From Natranaerobius trueperi (GTDB lineage: Bacteria > Bacillota > Natranaerobiia > Natranaerobiales > Natranaerobiaceae): 33,125 bases of DNA. Location: NCBI RefSeq assembly GCF_002216005.1, contig NZ_NIQC01000030.1, positions 1 to 33,125 on the forward strand. The letters run 5' to 3'. This document shows, in pieces, positions 24,841-33,125 of this stretch. Within the stretch, counting starts at the first letter, position 1. The number at the start of each line of letters is the position of its first letter. A program made the translations under genes and the position numbers. Below the pieces are notes generated by a model. That model saw nothing but the letters and a program-made list of their open reading frames with translations. It did no database searches and was not told the origin of the DNA.

Positions 24841-25370
24841 TTTTTGTAAACTACAAACTATAGTCATTTCATATTGATATGATCTCTTCTGGGTTTTTGG
24901 ATACAATAAACTAGATCAGCAAACTTTCCTTCAGTTTATACTACCTTTTTATGTTCTTCAAAGTTCTTATATGTACAATTAATTGTATACATATCGGGCT
25001 TTTTAGAATTAGTCAATCTTTCTCTTTTTTAAAAGAACATTTTCATGTACTTTTTGAATATATTTTCAAATGTAGGTTAGGAGTAGTCTCTAAACCTGCT
25101 GATTTTCTCTTCTGTTCACTAATTAATAATATTTTATTAATAAAACTCTTTAGTGTATAAGTTCCACTAGTTAAGGCTTCCATAATAATCGAACTTTTCT
25201 TTTAATTTAGCTACAAATATAGCTGCGCATATGGTACTAGTCGACAATGGAGAATGCAGAAGTTTGAATTTATATAAAGGATTGTTCAAAAGGCGAGAGA
25301 GCGATTAACTAATATCTTAGTTAAAAAGAGCAAAGAAATATCTAACTTAACTATCGCAATGAAATAAAAT
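24841..25370. other. Gene-free region with degenerate minus-strand coding traces
   Basis: No intact gene is seen. On the minus strand, fragments such as STICAAIFVAKLKEKFDYYG (around 25180-25245) and KKPDMYTINCTYKNFEEHKK (around 24950-25010), the latter followed by KFADLVYCIQKP, look like parts of one or two decayed genes interrupted by stops and frameshifts. Not identified. Confidence 0.4.
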
Positions 25371-25371
25371 A

Positions 25372-25391
25372 CATACCCCGCAATCGCGGGG
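25372..25391 (-). terminator. Terminator of the queuosine-precursor operon
   Basis: CCCCGC (25376-25381), AATC loop and GCGGGG (25386-25391), 5 nt after the queF stop, followed on the minus strand by T-rich sequence. Confidence 0.8.
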
Positions 25392-25396
25392 CATTG

Positions 25397-25879
25397 TTAT
25401 CTATTGTCTATTTTTTCAGGATACATGTTATGTTCTTGTAACCTTTTTTTAGCCATCTCTTCATATTCAGTACCTGGTCTACCGTAATTTACATAAGGAT
25501 CAATACTTATACCACCTCTTGGAGTGAACTTACCCCACACCTCAATATATTTAGGATCCATTAACTCTTTTAAATCATTTAAAATAGTATTTACACTATC
25601 TTCATGAAATTCACCTGTATTTCTAAAGCTAAATAAGTACAGTTTAAGTGACTTACTTTCTACTAACTTTTTGTCAGGAATGTATTGGATGTAAATTGTA
25701 GCGAAATCAGGTTGATTAGTCTTAGGACATAATGTTGTAAACTCTGGGCAATTAAAAGTTACCATGTAATCTCTATCTGGGTGTCTGTTATCAAAACACT
25801 CTAATATTTCAGTAGTATAATCACTTGGATATTCAGTTTGGTTACTTCCTAATATAGTTAAGTCTTCAGCATTACTCAT
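25397..25879 (-). CDS. queF: NADPH-dependent preQ0 reductase
   Basis: Reduces the nitrile of 7-cyano-7-deazaguanine (preQ0) to the amine preQ1, the last free-base step before insertion into tRNA by Tgt. This is the short (type I, unimodular) QueF of 160 residues. The catalytic Cys lies in [19 protein letters not shown]. The QueF motif for NADPH binding is seen in [34 protein letters not shown] follows near the C-terminus. The start overlaps the queC end by 8 nt, with an AAAGGAG site inside queC. Last gene of the preQ1 operon, followed by a terminator. Confidence 0.96.
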   Translation of the reverse strand: MSNAEDLTILGSNQTEYPSDYTTEILECFDNRHPDRDYMVTFNCPEFTTLCPKTNQPDFATIYIQYIPDKKLVESKSLKLYLFSFRNTGEFHEDSVNTILNDLKELMDPKYIEVWGKFTPRGGISIDPYVNYGRPGTEYEEMAKKRLQEHNMYPEKIDNR

Positions 25880-26528
25880 GATTTTTCTCCTTTCTTTCTA
25901 GGAACTTTTTAAGCCCTTCACTACGAAGTTTACATGCAGGACACTCTCCACATCCTGCACCAGGTTTACCTTCATAGCAAGTAACAGTATTTTCTTTAAT
26001 TATATCAAAAACACCTAAGTCATAAGCTAGTTTCCAAGTTTCTTCTTTATTTAGGAAGATCAATGGAGTTTCTAATTCAAATTCATAGTCCATTGCTAAG
26101 TTTAGTGTTGTATTTAATGATTTAATAAATACATTTCGACAATCAGGGTATCCACTAAAGTCCTCTTGTGATACACCTGTTACAACATGTCTTATGTCAT
26201 TATTCTTTGCAACAATAGCTGCAAATGTTAAAAATAACATATTCCTACCATCAACAAAGGTATTTGGCACCCCACCTTCTTTTTCCTCAATTTCTATATA
26301 ATGTTTAGTTAGGGAGTTATTTGTAAGTTCACTTAATAAGTCCATATTAACTATTTGATGAGAGATATTATGTTGTTCACAAATTTGTTTTGCAAATTCT
26401 AATTCTATTTCATTTCTTTGTCCGTAATCAAAGCTAACTGCTTTTATTTCATCAAAATTTTCTAAAGCCCAAAAAAGACAAGTAGTACTGTCTTGTCCTC
26501 CACTTAAAACTACTAATGCTTTTTTCAT
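25872..26528 (-). CDS. queC: 7-cyano-7-deazaguanine synthase
   Basis: ATP-dependent enzyme converting 7-carboxy-7-deazaguanine plus ammonia to preQ0. A PP-loop [14 protein letters not shown] (residues 9-22) starts the N-type ATP pyrophosphatase fold. [13 protein letters not shown] and [14 protein letters not shown] are family motifs. The zinc site is the four cysteines in [20 protein letters not shown]. 218 residues is the normal length. AAGGAGGAGAAC precedes the ATG, 19 nt after folE. Confidence 0.97.
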   Translation of the reverse strand: MKKALVVLSGGQDSTTCLFWALENFDEIKAVSFDYGQRNEIELEFAKQICEQHNISHQIVNMDLLSELTNNSLTKHYIEIEEKEGGVPNTFVDGRNMLFLTFAAIVAKNNDIRHVVTGVSQEDFSGYPDCRNVFIKSLNTTLNLAMDYEFELETPLIFLNKEETWKLAYDLGVFDIIKENTVTCYEGKPGAGCGECPACKLRSEGLKKFLERKEKNHE

Positions 26529-26547
26529 AGTTCTCCTCCTTCACTAA

Positions 26548-27126
26548 TTAGTCCGGTAACAGATTAATTAATTCATTTCTTAGATCACTTTCTATTTCAA
26601 ATTTTCCTCTTAAAGTACTAGTTTTAGTTACAGTACCTGGCTTTTTAACACCTCTTGCAGTCATACAAGAATGTATACCTTTAATTACAACTGCAACATC
26701 TTCAGATCCTGTTATCATTGTCATAATATCAGCTATATCAGAACCGATTCGTTCTTGTAGTTGTAGCCTTTTACTTACCATCTCAGCAATCCTTACTATT
26801 TTACTAAGTCCTACTACTTTACCAACAGGCAAATATGCAACACTTATCTGTAGGTTCATAAGTGCCATATGATGTTCACACCAACTAAAACATGGTATAT
26901 CTTCAACTATCACCATGTCCTTACAATTTTCATCATAGATATCTTCATCAAAAGTCTTATCTGCCATCTCTGCTATTTGTTTATTAGTATAATTAGTCCC
27001 TTCAAAAATCTCTTGATACATTTTAGCTACTCTTGCAGGTGTTTCTTTTAATCCTGACCTTTCCGGGTCTTCACCTATTTCTTGTAATAACTGATAAACT
27101 AAGTTTTCAATTCGTTCTATATTCAC
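26548..27126 (-). CDS. folE: GTP cyclohydrolase I (type IA)
   Basis: Converts GTP to 7,8-dihydroneopterin triphosphate, shared first step of folate and 7-deazaguanine synthesis. 192 residues. Zinc ligands are Cys83 and His86 (SWCEHHMALM) and Cys154 (IHSCMTARGV). The SGLKETPARVAKMYQEIF segment and the QERIGSDIA motif are typical. The CEHHMALM variant is common in FolE copies found in queuosine clusters. It starts 2 nt after the queE stop, with a GAGAGGTG site inside the queE end. Located in the que operon, it presumably feeds QueD, though it could also supply folate to the methionine pathway. Confidence 0.96.
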   Translation of the reverse strand: MNIERIENLVYQLLQEIGEDPERSGLKETPARVAKMYQEIFEGTNYTNKQIAEMADKTFDEDIYDENCKDMVIVEDIPCFSWCEHHMALMNLQISVAYLPVGKVVGLSKIVRIAEMVSKRLQLQERIGSDIADIMTMITGSEDVAVVIKGIHSCMTARGVKKPGTVTKTSTLRGKFEIESDLRNELINLLPD

Positions 27127-27128
27127 TT

Positions 27129-27785
27129 CTAAACACCTCTCATATCAGGATCCCAGATTATCTTGTGAAGTTGTAATTGTACTTTAACATCATTAGTATT
27201 ATTTTCTTTTATAAACTCAACTATTTGACTTGGCTCTAACATACCAAAAACAGGACTTAGAAATACTTGCGTTTTCTTATTTAGATTATATTTATCAATA
27301 ATTTCAAGTACCTTATTTAAATCTTTATCATTTCCACATACAAACTTAATTGCATCGTTTTTTTGTAAGGATTTAATATTAGCAATTAGCATATCACTTT
27401 CCATATTACTAGATGGAAGCTTGTAATCCATAATAATATTCACATCATTATCAATCCATTTTATATCAACTGCACCATTGGTTTCAATATCTACATTATA
27501 CCCTTTGTCTAATAAAGTTGTAATTAAAAAAGACAAGCTATCTTTATCCTGTAATAATGGCTCCCCTCCTGTCAGAAGAATACTGTTCACACCGCTTTGT
27601 TCAATTTCAGAAACTAAATCATGAGTGCTTTTTTCTATGTACTCACTATTTAGCGATCTGGCATAGTCAGTATCACAGTAAGAACAATTCAAATTACAAC
27701 CCTGAAACCTAACAAAAAAAGCTAATTGACCTGCATGAGGCCCTTCACCATTAATACTTACAAAGGTTTCATTAACCTTAAACAT
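27129..27785 (-). CDS. queE: 7-carboxy-7-deazaguanine synthase (radical SAM)
   Basis: Radical-SAM ring contraction of 6-carboxytetrahydropterin to 7-carboxy-7-deazaguanine. 218 residues. The cluster-binding motif GCNLNCSYCDTDYA has Cys30, Cys34 and Cys37 with the classic C-x3-C-x2-C spacing. The N-terminus VNETFVSINGEGPHAGQ and VRFQGC match the QueE substrate and SAM region. LLTGGEPLLQ is the GGEP motif for SAM binding. An AGGAGGAAGGTCT site precedes the ATG at 27785. Between queD and folE in the operon. Confidence 0.96.
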   Translation of the reverse strand: MFKVNETFVSINGEGPHAGQLAFFVRFQGCNLNCSYCDTDYARSLNSEYIEKSTHDLVSEIEQSGVNSILLTGGEPLLQDKDSLSFLITTLLDKGYNVDIETNGAVDIKWIDNDVNIIMDYKLPSSNMESDMLIANIKSLQKNDAIKFVCGNDKDLNKVLEIIDKYNLNKKTQVFLSPVFGMLEPSQIVEFIKENNTNDVKVQLQLHKIIWDPDMRGV

Positions 27786-27796
27786 AGACCTTCCTC

Positions 27797-28189
27797 CTAT
27801 TCTGAATAAATAACTGCATTATTTGGTGTTTCATAAACAGTAACCTGACTCACATTATATTCTTTTTCTTGGAGTTTTTTATATATAAACTGTGATAACC
27901 TCTCTGCAGTAGGTCTAAAAGGTAAAGTTATTTGTTCCTCTTCTACCTTTAATTCTTTCCCTTCAACAATGACCTTATGGTCAAACATATCTGATAGCTG
28001 TTTTAAATCTTTCTTTAAAATAGAAAAATCAACAACCATATCACGCTCTGAGCCTTCTTCTTTTAATTTTTCTTCACTTACTTGTACAATAACCCTCCAC
28101 CTATGGCCATGTAAATTTTTGCATTTACCTTCATGACCTTCTAGGTTATGTGCTGCATCAAAACTAAATTCTGATTGTAAAGTAAACAT
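27797..28189 (-). CDS. queD: 6-carboxy-5,6,7,8-tetrahydropterin synthase
   Basis: Converts dihydroneopterin triphosphate to 6-carboxytetrahydropterin (6-pyruvoyl-tetrahydropterin synthase family). Zinc His ligands lie in FDAAHNL (His14) and LHGHRW (His27, His29). The catalytic Cys23 is in GKCKNLHGH. DMVVDFSILKKDLK and FDHKVI follow. RPTAERLSQFIY and VTVYETPNNAVIY complete the family pattern. ATG 28189 lies 8 nt after GGAG. The GTG at 28198 falls on that site itself, so I shorten the gene by three codons. First gene of the preQ1 operon. Confidence 0.95.
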   Translation of the reverse strand: MFTLQSEFSFDAAHNLEGHEGKCKNLHGHRWRVIVQVSEEKLKEEGSERDMVVDFSILKKDLKQLSDMFDHKVIVEGKELKVEEEQITLPFRPTAERLSQFIYKKLQEKEYNVSQVTVYETPNNAVIYSE

Positions 28190-28226
28190 TTCTATCACTC
28201 CTAGATAAACTTAATCACTATTAAGT

Positions 28227-28256
28227 AGTGTACCAAAATATATACACAAAAATCAA
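28227..28256 (-). promoter_or_regulatory. Candidate promoter of the que operon
   Basis: TTGATT (28251-28256), 18-bp spacer and TACACT (28227-28232) on the minus strand, about 30 nt before the queD start. Both boxes are imperfect. No preQ1 riboswitch matching the class I pattern is seen in the short leader. Confidence 0.35.
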
Positions 28257-28260
28257 TTTA

Positions 28261-28520
28261 AAAACTAGATAATGGTTTTCCTAGCTGTATTATTTGGGCT
28301 ACCACTTTCTAGAGTATCATTACCATTTTCTCTGCGTATTCCTTCTAATAGGACAACCAGCAAAGTATGGTGAGATAAACTCAGATAGAGAGTTTAGCCA
28401 TAAATATTTTTTAGATATATAAACCTCGCTACAGCAAAGGGGATTCTCAAGATGAATTCATAGATTCTCTAGAAAGATAAAAGAAAAGGATTATAACCGC
28501 TTTAAATGCTTTTTGATTAA
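28261..28520. other. Gene-free stretch
   Basis: No gene was recognised. A short plus-strand open segment near 28429-28480 (YSKGDSQDEFIDSLER) has no start and no known relatives, and is probably a remnant. Confidence 0.35.
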
Positions 28521-31500
28521 TTATTTACTATCATACTGCAATGAAACTAACTGATAAAGCTCTTCATCAGATAATTTACTAATATCCATATCATCTGAAG
28601 ATCCTGATACTACTAGATCAAAGAGTTCTTTTTTGCTATTTAACATATCATTTATTTTTTCTTCAAAGGTACCTTTAGTAATTAATCTATATACTTGTAC
28701 TTGCTTAGCTTGCCCTATTCTATGAGTTCTATCAGTAGCTTGGTTTTCAACAGCAGGATTCCACCATAAATCATAATGAATTACATACGCTGCTTCTGTT
28801 AAATTAAGACCAGTACCTCCTGCTTTTAAAGATATAATCATAACGTGTCCATGTAGTGATTTCTTAAAGTCATCTATCATTTCTTCTCTATGTTTTCTTG
28901 TTACTCCACCATGAAAAAATAGTGGTGTGATTTCTAATTCACTAGCTAACATTTCTTTTAAGAGGTCACCTGCTTCTTTATATTGAGTAAAGATTAAGAC
29001 TTTTTCTTTTTTAGATATAATATCTTTAACTAATTCTAAAGTTTTTTGTGACTTACCAGATACAAAAGGACTAATATTTGAATCTCTTTTAGTATATTGA
29101 ACTGGATGATTACAAATCTGTTTAAGAGATGTAATTAGCTTAAATACCATACCTTTTCTTTCTATATCATCACTTTCTGCTATCTTTTCCATCAAATCAT
29201 TTAGAAGCTGCTGATAAAGGGCAGCTTGTTCTTTTTTAAGTGAACAATACTCGTCTTTTTCGATTTTATCTGGAAGTTCTTTTACAATATCTTTATCTGT
29301 TTTTGCTCTTCTCATAATAAAAGGAGATGTTATCTTATTTAACGTTTCTATTTTATTAGCATCTCTATATCTTTCAATAGGTGTAGCGAAAGTTTTTCTA
29401 AAACTTTCTTTCGACCCTAAATAACCTTTATTTATAAAGTCAAATATACTCCACAGTTCTGCTAAACTATTTTCAACAGGGGTACCAGTTAAAGCTATTT
29501 TTCTTTTAGCTGGTATTGATTTGATTGCTTTAGTTTGTTGACTTACAGGATTTTTTATATTTTGAGCTTCATCTATGGCCATTACACTCCATGTTTTTCG
29601 TTTAAACCTATTTTCTTCTTTTCTTGCAAGGGTGTAGGTAGTTAGAATTACATCTTTTCCCCTAGTACTTAACCTTCGTTTATTACCATAATATATATCA
29701 ACTTTTAAAGATGGAGCAAACTTTTCAAATTCTTTTTTCCAGTTACCTAATAGTGACGTAGGACATATTATTAAAACTGGTTCAGTTAACTTATTTTCAT
29801 AAGCTAATTTAGATACCATAGCAATCAATTGAATAGTTTTACCTAACCCCATATCATCAGCTAAACAGCACCCAAGTCCTAATTCTGTAACTTTATATAA
29901 CCAGCTAAATCCTAAGTTTTGATAATGTCTTAAAAAACCTTCAAAATTTGGTGTAGTTTCTAATTTAGTAGTTTGCATCAACTTATTTAAAATAGCAGAT
30001 AAGTTATCTCCTATTACAAGACTATCATCATTATAAGTACCTGAGAGAGATGCTTTAACTAGTTCTTGTGTTGTAGGCTCTGTTGGGTTATATTCAAGTT
30101 TTTTCATTAATTCTTTTACTTCATTAGGATCTAGAAATACATATTTATCCTTAAATCTAACAATTTCTTTTTTAGTATCAACTAATTCCATAAATTCTTC
30201 AAAGCTAATTGTACTGTCACCTAATGCTACTTGATAAGAAAATTCTGTTAATTTATCTAAAGTTAAAGATGGCTCTCCTTCTGAACCAGAAGAAACTTCA
30301 GCTTTTAAGGCAGTTTTTGGACGTATCAGTTTTTGTAATTCTTTTGGAATCATTATTTTTATATTTAGAAGCTTACAGATCTTTTCACCTTCATTTAATA
30401 ATGAGAGTAATTCACTTGAAGTTATTTTTACTGGCCTTGCTTCATTATCTCTCATAAATTTATTTACTTGTTCGATCTGACGACTTAAAAGTAAAAGCTG
30501 GCTTATTATTTCATACTTAACTAACCCTATCGGTAAAGAAAGGGTGTAATCTTTAGATGTTAAGTATATATCTTTTAGACTTACTAACTCTTGGGCTGAT
30601 GCATGTTTGTTTTCTGCTAATACATTTAGAAAAAATTCGTCGTTCTCTCCTATTTCAATTTTTAAAACAGGAGTTATCTTTTTAGGCTCTAAATTCAATT
30701 CATCTAACCACCGACGAACCACTTCAAGTGTATTTTCCTCTTCAAACCTTTCCGGAGTATATAAATAGCCTTTGAAAAAAGTGTCTTTTAATTTATTATT
30801 TAAGACATCTTTAGAGAAGCGTTGAACTAATCTTGTAAGTAATAAGGAGATGAACAAACTAACTGCTTTATCTTTTTCTAAAGGTGTTTTAGTTTCTTCA
30901 AAAACAACAAAGTTGTTAGGTATTAAATATGTAAGCTTTTTCAAGACTTTTTTTACACTACTACTATTTCTAAAAAAGGGTTCATATAGAATATAAAAAC
31001 TATTTTCATGTATATTTTTCAAAGAAGGTATGAACCTTCCCGATTGTGCTAATGATTGTGATAATGCACTAGAAAGAATGAAAAACTTCCAAACGCAAGA
31101 TTCAGAACTTAAAAAATCTTCTAATGATAATTCAAATAAATATTCTAATAATAGATTAGCCTTTATTTTATAACCTTCTGGTGTTGAATCAGCAAAGTCA
31201 TATAAATATCCTGAAACACTTTCTTCTTTAGAAATCAGAAAATAACTCTCAGAAAGTAAATTTTCTTTAGGAAGCGATGGAATAATTAAATTTAAACTAT
31301 CTGGCAGTTCTTTCATCTGGTCTTTTTCTCTATAAAGAGGCACTTGTAAAAAAGCTGTTTCTTTCATAACCATCCGATATGTTTTTCTTAACTCTTTTTT
31401 GAAATCAGATCTAGCATAAAACAATGGCTTAGAAGAAAGAAAGGACAAAATTTCTTTTGAAACATTATCTTCAGCAATATCACTTAAGTCAGGAAAAGTA

Positions 31501-32093
31501 TCTAACTCTTCTTTGTCTAACTTTTCATCTATAAAAGTACAATTTTCATCATCTTGATTAATTTTTTCTTCAATTATACCTGCAGCTTCTAATAATTCTT
31601 CTTTTTTTACTCCTCTAATTTCAAATAACAAAAAAGGATCCTTATCTATCTCCCCTGCTAACATATAAACTACAGCAGTTAAATGTTTACAAGGATTTGC
31701 CCAGTCAGGGCAAGAACAATTAGCATCAAATTCATCCCAAGTATTAGGTAAAAGCTTAACCCCATGTTCATTTAAAGATTCAAAGAGTTCAGTTGGTAAT
31801 TCTCCTAGCTTCAAACGAGCAGCTATTGACAAGTTACCTTTTATAACCCTATTTACTATATCATTCTCCTCTTTTGTAAAGAATCGTAGGCTAATATCTA
31901 TATCATATGGTGTTGGTCTTCTTCCCTCTACTTCACCTATAATTTTCCCCTTATTCACTTTTATATCTAAAACAGCTCCCTTACGAGCATAACTTCTCCC
32001 CCTAGGTAATCTAGAAACGTCTCGACTTATTTCATTTAAAGCTTCTAACCATTGTTTCCCCCACCAAGTTAAACCAAATGTCGTTTTACTCAT
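28521..32093 (-). CDS. SWIM zinc-finger / SNF2-family helicase (YwqB-YwqA-like fusion)
   Basis: A 1190-residue protein. The N-terminus FGLTWWGKQWLEAL and a SWIM zinc finger at about 125-142 (CSCPDWANPCKHL, C-x-C...C-x-H) match YwqB-type proteins. A long helical middle follows (about 200-650). The SNF2 ATPase has motif I ADDMGLGKTIQLIAM near 750, a DEAQ box (AIDEAQNIKNP), ALTGTPVENSLAELW, and in the second RecA domain LIFTQYKEAGDLL and QATDRTHRIGQAKQVQVYRL near 1120. SNF2 proteins translocate on double-stranded DNA or strip proteins. The SWIM finger probably binds DNA or protein. B. subtilis encodes the two parts as separate adjacent genes. ATG 32093 is preferred, 7 nt after GGAGGT, over TTG at 32096. 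No defence or mobile genes flank it. Confidence 0.92.
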   Translation of the reverse strand: MSKTTFGLTWWGKQWLEALNEISRDVSRLPRGRSYARKGAVLDIKVNKGKIIGEVEGRRPTPYDIDISLRFFTKEENDIVNRVIKGNLSIAARLKLGELPTELFESLNEHGVKLLPNTWDEFDANCSCPDWANPCKHLTAVVYMLAGEIDKDPFLLFEIRGVKKEELLEAAGIIEEKINQDDENCTFIDEKLDKEELDTFPDLSDIAEDNVSKEILSFLSSKPLFYARSDFKKELRKTYRMVMKETAFLQVPLYREKDQMKELPDSLNLIIPSLPKENLLSESYFLISKEESVSGYLYDFADSTPEGYKIKANLLLEYLFELSLEDFLSSESCVWKFFILSSALSQSLAQSGRFIPSLKNIHENSFYILYEPFFRNSSSVKKVLKKLTYLIPNNFVVFEETKTPLEKDKAVSLFISLLLTRLVQRFSKDVLNNKLKDTFFKGYLYTPERFEEENTLEVVRRWLDELNLEPKKITPVLKIEIGENDEFFLNVLAENKHASAQELVSLKDIYLTSKDYTLSLPIGLVKYEIISQLLLLSRQIEQVNKFMRDNEARPVKITSSELLSLLNEGEKICKLLNIKIMIPKELQKLIRPKTALKAEVSSGSEGEPSLTLDKLTEFSYQVALGDSTISFEEFMELVDTKKEIVRFKDKYVFLDPNEVKELMKKLEYNPTEPTTQELVKASLSGTYNDDSLVIGDNLSAILNKLMQTTKLETTPNFEGFLRHYQNLGFSWLYKVTELGLGCCLADDMGLGKTIQLIAMVSKLAYENKLTEPVLIICPTSLLGNWKKEFEKFAPSLKVDIYYGNKRRLSTRGKDVILTTYTLARKEENRFKRKTWSVMAIDEAQNIKNPVSQQTKAIKSIPAKRKIALTGTPVENSLAELWSIFDFINKGYLGSKESFRKTFATPIERYRDANKIETLNKITSPFIMRRAKTDKDIVKELPDKIEKDEYCSLKKEQAALYQQLLNDLMEKIAESDDIERKGMVFKLITSLKQICNHPVQYTKRDSNISPFVSGKSQKTLELVKDIISKKEKVLIFTQYKEAGDLLKEMLASELEITPLFFHGGVTRKHREEMIDDFKKSLHGHVMIISLKAGGTGLNLTEAAYVIHYDLWWNPAVENQATDRTHRIGQAKQVQVYRLITKGTFEEKINDMLNSKKELFDLVVSGSSDDMDISKLSDEELYQLVSLQYDSK

Positions 32094-32192
32094 CAAGTCT
32101 ACCTCCAGATATCATAACATTTGTAAATATTTTATCATAAACAATATTCTATAGTAATAGCTGTATCACATTACTGATGAGTTTAATTAACG

Positions 32193-32261
32193 TTATTCAT
32201 CAGGAATAGTTATCATAACAGACAGTATAATTATCAGAGAAAATATATCTACTGTACTCAT
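32193..32261 (-). pseudogene. Possible N-terminal stub of a BlaR1-like membrane protein
   Basis: A 22-codon frame MSTVDIFSLIIILSVMITIP plus DE stop, with AGGAAATTG before the ATG, lies directly after the BlaI-like gene where the M56 sensor protease BlaR1 is usually encoded. The hydrophobic helix would fit the first BlaR1 transmembrane segment, but such a short stretch is weak evidence. Confidence 0.25.
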
Positions 32262-32281
32262 ATCAATTTCCTACTAGCTCA

Positions 32282-32709
32282 TTATGTCCCATCAATACCT
32301 TTATTCCTATTACTGTTATCTACTTTGTCCTTACCCTTTGTGTCGTCATCTAAAAGTTTTTTAAGTTCATTAATCTCTTCCTGTGATAATTTGTCCTGTT
32401 TAATAAAGTTTGCCACTAACATAGAAACCGATCCATTATATACTTTTTCTAAAAAAGTTTCCGTTTCCGTAATCCTACACTCCTCTCTTGACAGCATAGG
32501 ATAATACAAATAGCGTGTGGTATTTTTCTTCATCCAACAACACCTTTTTTTACTAATCTACTAATCAGGGTATGAACAGTTTTTGGTTTCCAGTCTGTTT
32601 GAGGCTGTAATCGTTCTATAATAGCACTAGAGTGAATTGGATAATTGTCCCACAAAATCTCAATGACTTCCCATTCAGAATCAGATATTTTATTAATTTT
32701 TTTAACCAC
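32282..32709 (-). pseudogene. BlaI/MecI-family repressor split by a frameshift
   Basis: From GTG 32709 (GGAGGG site 6 nt upstream) the frame reads ISDSEWEVIEILWDNYPIHS, then KPKTVHTLISRLVKKGVVG, the winged helix-turn-helix of BlaI/MecI/CopY repressors, and meets TGA at 32532. The next part of the same family follows in the -1 frame from 32533: KKNTTRYLYYPMLSREECRI, then FLEKVYNGSVSMLVANFIKQ and an Asp/Lys-rich tail to 32282. The two parts join with the normal family spacing if one base is restored near the overlapping GGATGA. An A7 run precedes the break by about 14 nt. It represses its own promoter in related systems. Confidence 0.8.
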
Positions 32710-32721
32710 AAAAAACCCTCC

Positions 32722-32731
32722 TACACATGTA
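32722..32731 (-). promoter_or_regulatory. Candidate BlaI-type operator
   Basis: TACA-CA-TGTA, a perfect dyad with the TACA/TGTA half-sites used by BlaI/MecI regulators, between the promoter and ribosome binding site of the BlaI-like gene. Confidence 0.5.
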
Positions 32732-32744
32732 TTCCGGTAATTAC

Positions 32745-32773
32745 GTCTTACATGGATAGGAAAAATATGTCAA
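32745..32773 (-). promoter_or_regulatory. Candidate promoter of the BlaI-like gene
   Basis: A consensus -35 TTGACA (32768-32773), 17-bp spacer and a weak -10 TAAGAC (32745-32750) on the minus strand, upstream of the TACACATGTA dyad. Confidence 0.4.
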
Positions 32774-32826
32774 CAGTTGTTGAGGAAACTTTTTTTGGCG
32801 TGGCTTCATTTTTGTTTTTGAATTAA

Positions 32827-32878
32827 AAAAAGTACCCTAATAGGTAGACTTTTTTGTCCACTCTATAGGGTACTTTTT
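32827..32878 (-). terminator. Terminator of the hybrid cluster protein gene
   Basis: A 13-bp perfect stem (AAAAAGTACCCTA at 32827-32839 with TAGGGTACTTTTT at 32866-32878) encloses a smaller GTAGAC/GTCCAC stem. It lies 19 nt after the hcp stop, and the plus-strand A-run gives a U-tract on the minus strand. Confidence 0.75.
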
Positions 32879-32897
32879 AATCTATAATTTTCTAATA

Positions 32898-33125
32898 TTA
32901 CTCACCGGACATAATCTTTTCTAAATCATCATTAACTGTAGAGTTTGGTCTCATATCAAACTTATCAACTAATACATTTAATACATTTTCTGATATAAAA
33001 GCTGGTAAGGTTGGACCAATATAGATTTTCTTTACACCTAAGTGCAATAATGCAAGAAGTACTAATACAGCTTTTTGTTCATACCATGCAATGTTATAAG
33101 AAACAGGTAGTTCATTAATGTCTTC
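32898..33125 (-). CDS. hcp: Hybrid cluster protein (hydroxylamine reductase), C-terminal fragment cut by the window edge
   Basis: The last 75 residues of a hybrid cluster protein are encoded, entering at the window edge and stopping at 32898. [39 protein letters not shown] and the tail [10 protein letters not shown]-like helix are the conserved C-terminal block of Hcp. In it the E-Q-K segment contributes the Lys near the hybrid iron-sulfur-oxygen cluster. Hcp reduces hydroxylamine in vitro and acts as an NO reductase in nitrosative stress in E. coli. It is common in strict anaerobes. The rest of the gene lies beyond the window, so class and regulation cannot be judged. Confidence 0.88.
   Translation of the reverse strand, partial: EDINELPVSYNIAWYEQKAVLVLLALLHLGVKKIYIGPTLPAFISENVLNVLVDKFDMRPNSTVNDDLEKIMSGE

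Noticed and set aside
28199-28300. preQ1 riboswitch upstream of queD
   Set aside because: I looked for the class I pattern (short stem, C-rich loop, A-rich tail) in the leader and found no match. The leader is also very short.
32632-32826. Plus-strand 64-codon frame at the right end
   Set aside because: It runs antisense to the helix-turn-helix part of the BlaI-like gene and its promoter, with no initiation signal of its own.

Overview
The window is a low-GC (AT-rich) chromosomal segment that looks like an anaerobic Firmicute. Evidence is the strong AGGAGG-type ribosome binding sites, TTG/GTG starts, lipoproteins with Firmicute lipoboxes, a hybrid cluster protein, a YedF-like selenium-metabolism protein and a T. 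maritima-style split cobalamin methionine synthase. The extracytoplasmic proteins (efflux adaptor, RND pump, lipoproteins) are very rich in Asp/Glu, which would suit a halophilic or haloalkaliphilic clostridium (Natranaerobius/Halanaerobium-like). That assignment is inference. No rRNA or tRNA gene was recognised.

Layout. 1-3.75 kb is a decayed accessory zone: an IS256-type transposase remnant, a truncated and frameshifted MntP/YtaF-like membrane protein, a small lipoprotein, a PPOX-fold flavoprotein and a wrecked DDE transposase. 3.8-6.3 kb holds a small membrane protein, glnA with a good sigma-A promoter, and a divergent CBS-domain protein. 6.3-7.7 kb is a CcdA plus thioredoxin-like lipoprotein pair for extracytoplasmic thiol redox. 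7.8-13.5 kb is an RND efflux operon (adaptor, pump, TetR repressor last). It reads from a promoter with two TetR-type operators flanking an intrinsic-terminator hairpin, and a gene remnant (possibly TolC-like) sits at the promoter-proximal position. Then come apt (TTG start) and a TspO-like membrane protein.

15.0-15.8 kb is an IS200/IS605-type element with intact end hairpins but a TnpB that lost its N-terminus and its RuvC-II glutamate. After a yedF-like gene and remnants of an HD hydrolase and an MtaD-like amidohydrolase comes the one-carbon/methionine operon: a COG1478 (CofE-like) glutamate ligase, a stand-alone MetH reactivation domain, metF, and a metH without its reactivation domain. 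The metH reading frame has no ATG, GTG or TTG for 104 codons. Its only well-placed initiator is an ATT behind a strong Shine-Dalgarno. 22.5-25.4 kb is sparse: remnants, a K+ channel with an unusual QQGYG filter, a nitroreductase pseudogene and a small membrane protein.

25.4-28.2 kb is a complete preQ1 (queuosine precursor) operon queD-queE-folE-queC-queF. 28.5-32.1 kb is a large SWIM-SNF2 helicase. The right end has a frameshifted BlaI-type repressor with its operator and the C-terminus of a hybrid cluster protein running off the edge. The window mixes intact housekeeping operons with at least ten gene remnants, so reductive decay is a prominent theme.
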